Assembly: GCF_039982735.1 (NCBI RefSeq)
Contig: NZ_JBDWXV010000023.1
Span: forward strand, 62,001 to 126,000
From: Saccharospirillum sp039982735
GTDB lineage: Bacteria > Pseudomonadota > Gammaproteobacteria > Pseudomonadales > Natronospirillaceae
Reading direction: 5' to 3'
DNA: 64,000 bases
In this document: positions 25,243 to 32,860 of the stretch, piece by piece
Layout: every line of letters starts with the position of its first letter
Position numbering within the stretch: the first letter of the stretch is position 1
Translations under genes and position numbers: made by a program
The notes under the pieces: generated by a model
Databases searched by the model: none
What the model saw: the letters and a program-made list of their open reading frames with translations, nothing else
What the model was told of the DNA's origin: nothing

Positions 25243-27654
25243 CTAGTAGTCCAGATTGCTCACCAGCAGTGCATTTGTCTCGATAAAGGCACGACGTGGC
25301 TCTACATCATCACCCATCAGAGTGCTGAAGATCTGGTCGGCCCCGATGGCGTCTTCGATCGTCACTTGCAGCATGCGGCGCTGTTCCGGATCCATTGTGG
25401 TTTCCCACAGTTGGTCCGGATTCATTTCCCCCAGCCCTTTATAACGTTGAATGTTATAGCCGCGCTTGGCCTCACCCATCATCCATTCGATGACTTCCTC
25501 GAACTCAGCTATGGGTTGGGACTTCTCGCCTCGTTTAAGGTAGGCGCCCTCTTCAATCAGGCCATCCAGCTGATTGCGCAACGCGACAATGGCCTGGTAC
25601 TCCTTGCTTTCAAAGAAGGTATGAGAGAACTGGTAGTCCGTTCCCAGGCCATGAGCAATCGCCTGCACCTTGGGCACAAAGATGTGACGTTCCTTATCTT
25701 CTGTGATCGACATCTGATAGGTTGTGCTGCCGGCGTTGGTATCCAGTAGACGATCGCTCAGGTGATCCACCCAATCGGCGACTTCTTCCTGGCTCGACAA
25801 CATCTCCGGTGTCAGATCCGGCATGTAGATCAATTCTTGCAGCACCGCTTTCGGATAAACCCGGCTCATGCGGTCAATCCGGCTCATTACGTCTTTATAC
25901 TGGTTAACCAGATTCTCCAGCTGGGCATCGCGGATCGGCGGGGCTGTATCATTCACAAACAACTCCGTGCCATCAAGCGCCTGGGAGATCAGGTACTGCT
26001 CCAGGGTCTTTTCATCCTTGATGTACTGTTCCTGCTTACCCTTCTTGAGCTTGAACAGGGGCGGCTGGGCAATATAGATGTGGCCATTCTCTATCAGCTC
26101 CGGCATTTGCCGGAAAAAGAAGGTCAACAACAAGGTACGAATGTGCGAACCGTCGACGTCGGCATCCGTCATGATAATGATCTGGTGATAGCGCAGCTTG
26201 GCCAGATTGAACTCTTCGCGGCCAATACCACAGCCCAGCGCCGTGATCAGCGTACCGACCTCAGCTGACTGCAGCATCTTATCGAAGCGGGCCTTCTCGA
26301 CGTTAAGAATTTTGCCTTTTAACGGCAGAATGGCCTGGGTACGACGGTCGCGCCCCTGCTTGGCAGAGCCACCGGCTGAATCACCCTCCACCAGGTAAAG
26401 TTCAGACAGCGCCGGATCTTTCTCCTGACAGTCTGCCAGTTTCCCGGGTAAGCCTGCGATATCCAGTGCGCCCTTGCGCCGGGTCATGTCGCGGGCCTTG
26501 CGGGCTGCTTCACGGGCCCGGGCCGCGTCAATCATCTTACCGACCAGAATTTTGGCTTCGTTCGGGTTTTCCAGCAGGAAATCACCGAATTGCTTGCCCA
26601 TTTCCTGTTCAACCGCCGGTTTAACTTCGCTGGAAACCAGTTTGTCTTTAGTCTGGGAGCTGAACTTCGGATCGGGCACCTTAACCGAGATGATGGCCGT
26701 CAGACCTTCACGTGCATCATCACCGGTGGTCTGCACCTTGTGTTTCTTTTGCAGATTTTCATTCTGAATATAGGTATTCAGCGTGCGCGTCAGGGCAGCA
26801 CGGAAACCAGCCAGGTGACTACCACCATCTCGCTGGGGAATGTTATTGGTGTAGCACAGAATGTTTTCCTGATAGGTGTCGTTCCACTGCATGGCCACTT
26901 CCACGCCGATGCCGTCTTCTTCCCGCTGAAACGAGAAATGAAACACCTGGTTCAGGGTCTGCTTGTTCTTGTTCAGGTAGTCAACGAACGCCTTCAAGCC
27001 GCCTTCATACTTGAAATACTCTTCTTTGCCGCTGCGCTCGTCTTTCAGATGTATCGCAACTCCGGAGTTCAGAAAACTCAGCTCACGCAAACGCTTGGCC
27101 AGAATATCAAAAGAATACTCAATGGACGTAAACGTCTCGGCTGACGGTTTAAAGTGAATGGTCGTCCCGGTGTAATCAGCCTCGCCTACTACTCTGAGCG
27201 GTTCTTGCGGTACCCCATGCACATAGCGCTGCTCGTGCACCTTGCCATCACGGCGAATGGTAAGAATCACTTCAGAAGACAAGGCGTTTACGACTGAGAC
27301 GCCCACACCGTGCAAACCGCCCGAGACCTTGTAGCTGTTGTCGTCGAACTTACCACCGGCGTGGAGAACCGTCATGATCACTTCCGCAGCCGACTGCCCT
27401 TCTTCGTGCATGTCGGTCGGGATGCCCCGGCCATCGTCGCTGACGGTGACTGATTCATCCGGGTGAATGACTACCTTGATGTCTTTGCAGTGCCCTGCCA
27501 GGGCTTCGTCGATGGAGTTATCCACCACCTCAAACACCATGTGGTGCAAACCGGTGCCATCGTCCGTATCCCCAATGTACATGCCGGGACGCTTGCGCAC
27601 AGCATCCAGTCCCTTAAGTACTTTAATACTGGAGGAATCGTAACTGTTACTCAT
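25243..27654 (-). CDS. gyrB: DNA gyrase subunit B
   Basis: 803-aa ATPase subunit of DNA gyrase. Start at the ATG at 27654 (MSNSYDSSSIKVLKGLDAV) matches the family; longer in-frame starts run into recF coding. GHKL ATPase: VDNSIDEALAGH, SDDGRGIPTD, GGLHGVGVSVVNALS; Toprim: YLVEGDSAGGSAKQGRDR and TDADVDGSHIRTLLLTFF; C-terminal QRYKGLGEMNP region binding GyrA. Its start overlaps recF by 8 bp, the conserved dnaA-dnaN-recF-gyrB order. Confidence 0.98.
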   Translation of the reverse strand: MSNSYDSSSIKVLKGLDAVRKRPGMYIGDTDDGTGLHHMVFEVVDNSIDEALAGHCKDIKVVIHPDESVTVSDDGRGIPTDMHEEGQSAAEVIMTVLHAGGKFDDNSYKVSGGLHGVGVSVVNALSSEVILTIRRDGKVHEQRYVHGVPQEPLRVVGEADYTGTTIHFKPSAETFTSIEYSFDILAKRLRELSFLNSGVAIHLKDERSGKEEYFKYEGGLKAFVDYLNKNKQTLNQVFHFSFQREEDGIGVEVAMQWNDTYQENILCYTNNIPQRDGGSHLAGFRAALTRTLNTYIQNENLQKKHKVQTTGDDAREGLTAIISVKVPDPKFSSQTKDKLVSSEVKPAVEQEMGKQFGDFLLENPNEAKILVGKMIDAARAREAARKARDMTRRKGALDIAGLPGKLADCQEKDPALSELYLVEGDSAGGSAKQGRDRRTQAILPLKGKILNVEKARFDKMLQSAEVGTLITALGCGIGREEFNLAKLRYHQIIIMTDADVDGSHIRTLLLTFFFRQMPELIENGHIYIAQPPLFKLKKGKQEQYIKDEKTLEQYLISQALDGTELFVNDTAPPIRDAQLENLVNQYKDVMSRIDRMSRVYPKAVLQELIYMPDLTPEMLSSQEEVADWVDHLSDRLLDTNAGSTTYQMSITEDKERHIFVPKVQAIAHGLGTDYQFSHTFFESKEYQAIVALRNQLDGLIEEGAYLKRGEKSQPIAEFEEVIEWMMGEAKRGYNIQRYKGLGEMNPDQLWETTMDPEQRRMLQVTIEDAIGADQIFSTLMGDDVEPRRAFIETNALLVSNLDY

Positions 27655-28747
27655 CTGGTAGCTCCAAATCGTTCGCCGGACGTACCTGGCCCTGTTCCAC
27701 ATGGAACACTCGGACCCGATCCGGCGCTTGCCAAAAATCCTTGAGGAGTGACGGGTCGACACTGGTCATAAAGACCTGACCGGTCAGTCCTTCCATCAGG
27801 GCGCCTAACTTCTGAATATGGTGCCGATCCAACTCCGCTGGCAGATCATCTACCAGAAAAGTCGTTGGGCGGTGGTGAACGTCTTGCAAATGCAGGCTCT
27901 GAGCAACCTTGAGTGCGCACACCACCAGCTTTTGCTGGCCTCGCGACAGCACATCGCTGGCGGCCTGGTTACCCACCTTGATGCGCATATCGGCGCGTTG
28001 TGGGCCACTCTGGGTGTACCCCAGCTTAAGATCACGCTCCCATTGCTGCTCGAGCACATCAGCCAGTGGCCGCGCTTTGTCCCAGCCCCGGTAATAATGA
28101 ATCCGAACATCGGGCAGATCGATCAGGGCAGCCAGCACCTGGTGAAACCGGGGCACGAAGCCCTCCAGATACTGCTTTCTCAATTCATCCAGCTGCTCGG
28201 CAGCGGTGATAAATTCACGCTGCCAAACGGCCAGCTGAGAACGCTCTATTCTACCAGATCGAAGCAGGGAGTTGCGGTTTTTAAGGCTTTTTTGCGCGTT
28301 TTGCCACTGACTGTGGAAGGCGTCTTCCTGATGGAACACACCCCAGTCCAGAAACTGCCGGCGATGGCCTGGCGAGCCTTCCAGTAACAGGAAACTGTCG
28401 CTGTGAATCAGTTGCAAGGGAAGCCGTTGCGCCAGTTCAGACACTGCGGTTACCGACTCACCGTTGATGCGAATGCTGTGGTGCCCATTGCGCGAGCGTT
28501 GCACGCCAACCCGGGTCTTGTTGGCGAACTCCGCGAACACTGTCGCGTCGTCGACGCCCTGGCGAATCAGGGTCCGGGTACGGGAGACTTTAAAGGAGCG
28601 AGCCAGTGCCAGCAGGTGAATGGCTTCGAGCACCGACGACTTGCCGGCGCCGTTGTCCCCGGCCAGCACATTAACACCCGGGCCGGGGTCAAAACGGGTC
28701 TCCGCGAGGTTGCGGACACCCTGAATGGTCAGACGTCGAATGGACAT
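27647..28747 (-). CDS. recF: DNA replication and repair protein RecF
   Basis: 366-aa SMC-like ATPase that helps load RecA at gaps. Opens MSIRRLTIQGVRNLAETRFD, Walker A LAGDNGAGKSSVLEAIHLLA, signature LSRGQQKLVVCALKVAQ, Walker B FLVDDLPAELD. The C-terminal coding sequence contains a parS near-match at 27693-27708. It starts 25 bp after the dnaN stop. Confidence 0.97.
   Translation of the reverse strand: MSIRRLTIQGVRNLAETRFDPGPGVNVLAGDNGAGKSSVLEAIHLLALARSFKVSRTRTLIRQGVDDATVFAEFANKTRVGVQRSRNGHHSIRINGESVTAVSELAQRLPLQLIHSDSFLLLEGSPGHRRQFLDWGVFHQEDAFHSQWQNAQKSLKNRNSLLRSGRIERSQLAVWQREFITAAEQLDELRKQYLEGFVPRFHQVLAALIDLPDVRIHYYRGWDKARPLADVLEQQWERDLKLGYTQSGPQRADMRIKVGNQAASDVLSRGQQKLVVCALKVAQSLHLQDVHHRPTTFLVDDLPAELDRHHIQKLGALMEGLTGQVFMTSVDPSLLKDFWQAPDRVRVFHVEQGQVRPANDLELPDE
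27693..27708. promoter_or_regulatory. Possible third parS (one-base variant)
   Basis: TGTTCCACATGGAACA differs from the parS consensus only at one of the two central bases (ACATG for ACGTG), which breaks the central CG. It lies inside the recF coding sequence near its 3' end. Whether ParB binds it is uncertain. Confidence 0.5.
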
Positions 28748-28772
28748 GCGGGGCTTACGACCCTGTGCCCGG

Positions 28773-29882
28773 TTACAGACGCATCGGCATCACAACATAA
28801 ACCGACGAGTCATCGTCGAAATCGCTCAGCAGGGCGCTGCTGTTGGCGTCTGAGAGCACGAGTTTGACCTGCTCGCCCTGGGTTACGTTCATGACGTCGA
28901 GCAAGTAGGTTACATTGAAGCCAACTTCGAGTTCCGGGCCCTGGTAATCAATTTCCTGATTTACCTCGGCTTCTTCCTGCTCCGGGTTATTGGCCCTGAC
29001 CTGGAGATTATTCTCACTGAGCAGGAGACGGACGCCACGGTACTTTTCGTTGGAGAGAATGGCTGCACGACCGAAAATGGAACGCAACGATTGCCGGTCG
29101 CCGACCACTTCTTTGTCGCCACCGCGCGGCACTACCCGCTCATAATCCGGAAACTTGCCGTCTACCAGCTTGGAACTGAAGGTAAAGGCCGCCGTTTTGG
29201 CACGCAGATGGTTGGTGCCCAGTGAAATCTCAACCGAGTCATCCGAGTCATTCATCAGCCGATTCAATTCAAGGATGCCCTTGCGCGGCACAATAACCTG
29301 ACGCCGTTCCTCAACACCCAACGCCTCGACACCCTGGCTGCTCATAGCCAGACGATGGCCGTCAGTCGCTACCGTACGAACCCTGTTCTGCGACAATTCA
29401 AGCAACATGCCATTCAAATAATAACGCACATCCTGTTGCGCCATGGCAAAGGAAGTGGCATCTACGAGCTTTTTCAACGTTTTCTGCGGCATATTGAAAT
29501 TCAGGGTGTTTTCATCTTCCTCGACATTCGGGAAGTCCGATGCCGGCAAGGTGGACAGCGTGAAGCGGCTGCGACCGCTGGTGACCACCACCCGGTCATC
29601 GTTCTGAACCAGGCTGATCAGACTGTCGTCCGGCAGTGACTTGACGATATCGAGCAGCTTGCGCGCTGGGACCGTGACAGCACCCTCGGTCGAGGGCTCC
29701 GACAGTTCAACCCGGCCCTGAATCTCGACTTCGAGGTCAGTGCCGGTGAGTGACAGCTGGTTGCCTTCGATCTCCAGTAGCACGTTAGACAGTACCGGCA
29801 ATGTCTGACGTTTTTCAACAACACCCCCCACCAGTTGCAGCGGCTTTAACAGGGTGTCTCGTGGCAATGAGAATTGAATCAT
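28773..29882 (-). CDS. dnaN: DNA polymerase III sliding clamp (beta)
   Basis: 369-aa clamp. I use the ATG at 29882 (MIQFSLPRDTLLKPLQLVGG); the ATG at 29900 would add MDGNGL. Three repeated clamp domains: VVEKRQTLPVLSNVLL, RYYLNGMLLELSQNRVRTVATDGHRLA, and the end VMPMRL, the conserved C-terminus next to the partner-binding pocket. It lies 21 bp downstream of dnaA in the same unit. Confidence 0.97.
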   Translation of the reverse strand: MIQFSLPRDTLLKPLQLVGGVVEKRQTLPVLSNVLLEIEGNQLSLTGTDLEVEIQGRVELSEPSTEGAVTVPARKLLDIVKSLPDDSLISLVQNDDRVVVTSGRSRFTLSTLPASDFPNVEEDENTLNFNMPQKTLKKLVDATSFAMAQQDVRYYLNGMLLELSQNRVRTVATDGHRLAMSSQGVEALGVEERRQVIVPRKGILELNRLMNDSDDSVEISLGTNHLRAKTAAFTFSSKLVDGKFPDYERVVPRGGDKEVVGDRQSLRSIFGRAAILSNEKYRGVRLLLSENNLQVRANNPEQEEAEVNQEIDYQGPELEVGFNVTYLLDVMNVTQGEQVKLVLSDANSSALLSDFDDDSSVYVVMPMRL

Positions 29883-29903
29883 GAGTCCGTTTCCATCCAT
29901 TAA

Positions 29904-31388
29904 TCAGGTGGTCAGCGTTCGTAACAGGTTGTTGTAATCTTCGTTGATGTCCAGGGTGGTTTCGCGCAATTCCCTGACCTTGCGACAGGCGTGTAACACC
30001 GTTGTATGGTCGCGACCACCAAAGGCTTCGCCAATTTCCGGCAAGCTGTGCTGGGTCAATTCTTTGGCCAGGGCCATCGCCACCTGACGCGGACGTGCAA
30101 TGCTGCGACTGCGTCGCTTGCTGTGCAGATCCGATATCTTGATCTTGTAATACTCAGCCACCGTTCGCTGAATATTATCAATACTGACTTGTTTGTCCTG
30201 CAGCGCCAAGAGGTCTTTCAACGACTCTTTGACAAAGGCCGTATTGATCGCCGCCCCGGTAAATTGCGAGTTCGCCACTACGCGTTTCAGCGCACCCTCG
30301 AGTTCCCGTACGTTCGAACGGATTCGCTGGGCGATAAAGAAAGCCGCATCGGCCGGCAGTTTAACCCGCTGCTTTTCCGCCTTCTTCATCAGAATCGCCA
30401 CCCGGGTTTCCAGATCTGGCGGTTCCACTGCGACGGTCAGGCCCCAGCCAAAGCGGCTTTTAAGGCGATCTTCCAGACCTTCAATTTCCTTGGGGTAACG
30501 ATCGCAGGTAAGAATTACCTGCTGATTCCCCTCCAGCAAGGCATTAAAGGTATGAAAGAACTCTTCCTGAGAGCGGTCTTTCTTGGCGAAAAATTGGATA
30601 TCGTCAATCAACAGTGCATCGAGACTTCGGTAAAACCGCTTGAACTCGGCCATGGCATTGAGCTGCAACGCCTTAACCATATCCGCCACAAACCGTTCCG
30701 AGTGCAAATAAACCACCTTGGCACCTGGGTTTTGATCAACAATGTGGTTACCAATTGCCTGCATCAGGTGGGTTTTACCCAGACCAACGCCCCCGTATAT
30801 GAACAGTGGGTTGTAGGCACCACCGGCGTTATCGGCCACCTGCTGACTCGCCGCCAGAGCGAGTTGGTTTGATTTGCCCTCTACAAAGGAAGCGAAGCTG
30901 AAACCGGGATTCAGGTAACTTTGAAACTTGCCCTTGCCACGTTGGGAGCCCGTTGTTTGCACAGGCATCGGGTCATTGTTCAGCCGTTCAGCCACAACGG
31001 AAGCGGGCTCTGTCGTTGGCGGCACATTATCTGCCTGTGCTGATTCCGAAGCTACCCGGGTACTGGTCTGAACGCTGTTGTCGTTACCGGTAGAGGCTGG
31101 TTGCTGGGGTTCCGGTGCACGCCGCGCTGGCCGTGCGGGACGACCGGATCGGGCACTGACTTCAACCAGCACTTCCGCCCCGGTCGCACCAAACTGATTC
31201 ATCAGTTCCTGAATGCGATGCAGATACTTATCCCGGACCCAGTTACCCACAAAACGGTTGGGTGCCAGCAACACCAGCGCCTCACCATCCTGTCGATGGC
31301 TCAGGGGGCGAATCCAGGTATTGAACTGATGCGAGGGAACCTCTCCGCGCAGCAGGTCAAGACACTGTTGCCAGGCTGAATCGGGCAC
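29904..31388 (-). CDS. dnaA: Chromosomal replication initiator DnaA
   Basis: 494-aa AAA+ initiator. Domain I WQQCLDLLRGEVPSHQFNTW; a Pro/Gln/Thr-rich domain II (about residues 85-155); AAA+ domain III with Walker A YGGVGLGKTHLMQAIGNH, Walker B LLIDDIQFF and the Arg-finger region DRLKSRFGWGLTVAVEPP; domain IV DNA-binding motif SIARPRQVAMALAKELTQHS and GGRDHTTVLHACRKV. First gene of the leftward replication operon, directly beside the putative origin. Confidence 0.98.
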   Translation of the reverse strand: MPDSAWQQCLDLLRGEVPSHQFNTWIRPLSHRQDGEALVLLAPNRFVGNWVRDKYLHRIQELMNQFGATGAEVLVEVSARSGRPARPARRAPEPQQPASTGNDNSVQTSTRVASESAQADNVPPTTEPASVVAERLNNDPMPVQTTGSQRGKGKFQSYLNPGFSFASFVEGKSNQLALAASQQVADNAGGAYNPLFIYGGVGLGKTHLMQAIGNHIVDQNPGAKVVYLHSERFVADMVKALQLNAMAEFKRFYRSLDALLIDDIQFFAKKDRSQEEFFHTFNALLEGNQQVILTCDRYPKEIEGLEDRLKSRFGWGLTVAVEPPDLETRVAILMKKAEKQRVKLPADAAFFIAQRIRSNVRELEGALKRVVANSQFTGAAINTAFVKESLKDLLALQDKQVSIDNIQRTVAEYYKIKISDLHSKRRSRSIARPRQVAMALAKELTQHSLPEIGEAFGGRDHTTVLHACRKVRELRETTLDINEDYNNLLRTLTT

Positions 31389-31927
31389 AAACTCTCCGGA
31401 AGACGATCAAAATAGAAGCCGCATTCTAACTTGCCCACACGCCACACGCCAGTCGCAGTCTTGTCGAAAATAGCGCTATCGATACTTCTATTCATAGCCG
31501 CTCAAATTGCACTAATCCCGCTTTATTCGGGCCTTACAGAGCATTTTTCGACAAGAACCTAAGACAGGCAAAGTCTGTGAATAACCGGGCGCACAAGGCT
31601 GTGCGTAACCACAGGGACGGTTTTGTGAATAAATCATTGTGCATAAGTAGCCAAGTTACACACACCTTGCTGACCGGTCATACCCAGGCCATACCCAGGG
31701 AAACCCGGACTTAAGAAACCTTTAACCTATTGTTTTATAACGATTTTTTTGGATTTTAAACAGAAACCAGCTGCACTAATAAGTAACAACAATGAACTAA
31801 ACCTAAAACACTACATACCTATATATATTCTTTAAGTGAAAAGCCTGAAAAGCATCACACCCATTTAAAAACGGAGAACCAGGATGAGTACCTGTGAGCT
31901 GGATACTCACTGATTAAAAAATCGTCA
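31389..31927. other. Putative chromosomal origin (oriC)
   Basis: Gene-free 0.54-kb region between dnaA and rpmH. Four DnaA-box-like 9-mers lie in one orientation: TGTGAATAA (31576-31584), TGTGCGTAA (31600-31608), TGTGAATAA (31624-31632), TGTGCATAA (31638-31646), and one reversed TTACACACA (31656-31664). Start-to-start spacing of the first three is exactly 24 bp. The first and third boxes and the fourth differ from the consensus TGTGGATAA at one base. A strongly AT-rich stretch (31720-31870, with ATTGTTTTATAACG and TTTTTTTGGATTTTAAAC) follows and could be the unwinding element. Gene context makes oriC the best reading; origin activity is not shown by sequence. Confidence 0.82.
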
Positions 31928-31956
31928 TTGAATTACACGGTCAAAGTGATTAGAAT
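31928..31956 (+). promoter_or_regulatory. rpmH promoter
   Basis: -35 TTGAAT (31928-31933), 17-bp spacer, -10 TAGAAT (31951-31956), giving a start near 31963 and a leader of about 97 nt before the rpmH ATG. The -35/-10 fit and spacing are those of a strong sigma-70 promoter. Confidence 0.82.
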
Positions 31957-32059
31957 CCGCCGTCCAAATTTAGGGGTTCGATCTCTTCCAGAAAATGGGA
32001 AATCGGACCCGATGCCTAACCGGAAGCACTGCTTCCCCCGACTCGGTGTGAGAACAACC

Positions 32060-32194
32060 ATGAAACGTACTTTTCAACCCAGCGTCCTGAAGCGCAAGCG
32101 TACCCACGGTTTTCGTGCCCGTATGGCCACAGCCAATGGCCGCAAGGTTCTGGCTCGTCGCCGTGCTCGTGGTCGTGCTGCCCTGACGGTTTAA
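32060..32194 (+). CDS. rpmH: 50S ribosomal protein L34
   Basis: 44-aa ribosomal protein, full length: MKRTFQPSVLKRKRTHGFRA then MATANGRKVLARRRARGRAALTV in overlap of the standard family sequence. Very basic, binding 23S rRNA. The frame is open further upstream, but that stretch is the promoter and leader. First gene of the rpmH-rnpA-(yidD)-yidC-mnmE unit. The +2 frame over this gene is open without stops and continues into rnpA. Confidence 0.98.
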   Translation: MKRTFQPSVLKRKRTHGFRARMATANGRKVLARRRARGRAALTV

Positions 32195-32199
32195 CCGGT

Positions 32200-32616
32200 A
32201 TTTCTCCGGAAAGCGCCCAGGAACCCGGTACTGAATCTGCACCGGGTTACGGACATCCTCGCAGTCACCGTCTGCTGACCCCCGGGGATTTCCGCGCCGT
32301 TTTCGATCAGGTAGCCGTCAAATCGGCCTGCCCCGAATTATTGCTTCTGTCCCGCCCGGCACAATCGGGGTCGGCTCGCCTTGGATTTATTCTCGCCAAA
32401 AAGAACATCCGCACCGCGGTAGCCCGAAACCGCATCAAGCGATGTGCCCGCGAAGTTTTTCGATTGCATTACGCTGACTGGCCACCGCTCGATATCATCC
32501 TGATGGGTCGAAAAGAACTCGGCTTGCTGACGCATGAGCAGTTGCACGAGCTGATTGATAAACAGCTCAGACGCCTGACACGTCGCTGGCATAAGGCCGC
32601 GGCAGAGTCAGCCTGA
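32200..32616 (+). CDS. rnpA: Ribonuclease P protein component (start unusual)
   Basis: Protein subunit that helps the RNase P RNA mature tRNA 5' ends. The conserved core begins RLLTPGDFRAVFDQ at 32269 and contains the RNA-binding signature ARNRIKRCAREVFR; the end is RRWHKAAAESA. No ATG, GTG or TTG exists in frame between the preceding stop (32017-32019) and 32341, and starting at the TTG at 32341 would remove the conserved N-terminal helix. The nearest plausible rare start is ATT at 32200, giving 138 aa; this start is a guess. The frame is open back through rpmH. Confidence 0.85.
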   Translation: MSPESAQEPGTESAPGYGHPRSHRLLTPGDFRAVFDQVAVKSACPELLLLSRPAQSGSARLGFILAKKNIRTAVARNRIKRCAREVFRLHYADWPPLDIILMGRKELGLLTHEQLHELIDKQLRRLTRRWHKAAAESA

Positions 32617-32814
32617 AGCGGGATAACCGTTTTTGCCCTGCGGCCGGTATTTGGCTGGCAATAAACACCCTGTGCAGGTACCATTTCGGCGCTTTTTACA
32701 CAGGAAGCGGGCGGATGTCGTCTGCCGTGTAGCTTCCTCAGCCTGAACCGGGCCACCACAGACTGCTCCCATCTTCATCCGACCCCTGGTGCGTTGGATA
32801 TTGCGTGTTTTTGA
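32617..32814 (+). pseudogene. yidD: Remnant of yidD (membrane insertion efficiency factor)
   Basis: The gap between rnpA and yidC normally holds yidD. Here no intact frame exists, but family fragments appear in two frames: CRYH (from about 32673) in one, and, after an apparent +1 slip, FTQEAGG, FLSLNRA and CSHLHPTPGALD in another, ending at the TGA at 32812-32814. YidD typically reads CRYHPTCSxYTQEA, WLxLRR and CHPxHPGGxDPVP at matching spacing. A stop at 32662-32664 also interrupts the second frame. I read this as a frameshifted, decayed yidD; the match is by eye. Confidence 0.5.
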
Positions 32815-32860
32815 CAGTCAGGAATCGGTTCAGGGTTAATGATCTGACTGGAAATTGATT

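Noticed and set aside
27655..27762. Longer gyrB start inside recF
   Set aside because: The added residues have no GyrB similarity; the ATG at 27654 begins the conserved N-terminus.
31928..32059. N-terminal extension of rpmH from a TTG at 31928
   Set aside because: That TTG is part of the -35 box of the rpmH promoter; L34 is 44 aa in relatives.
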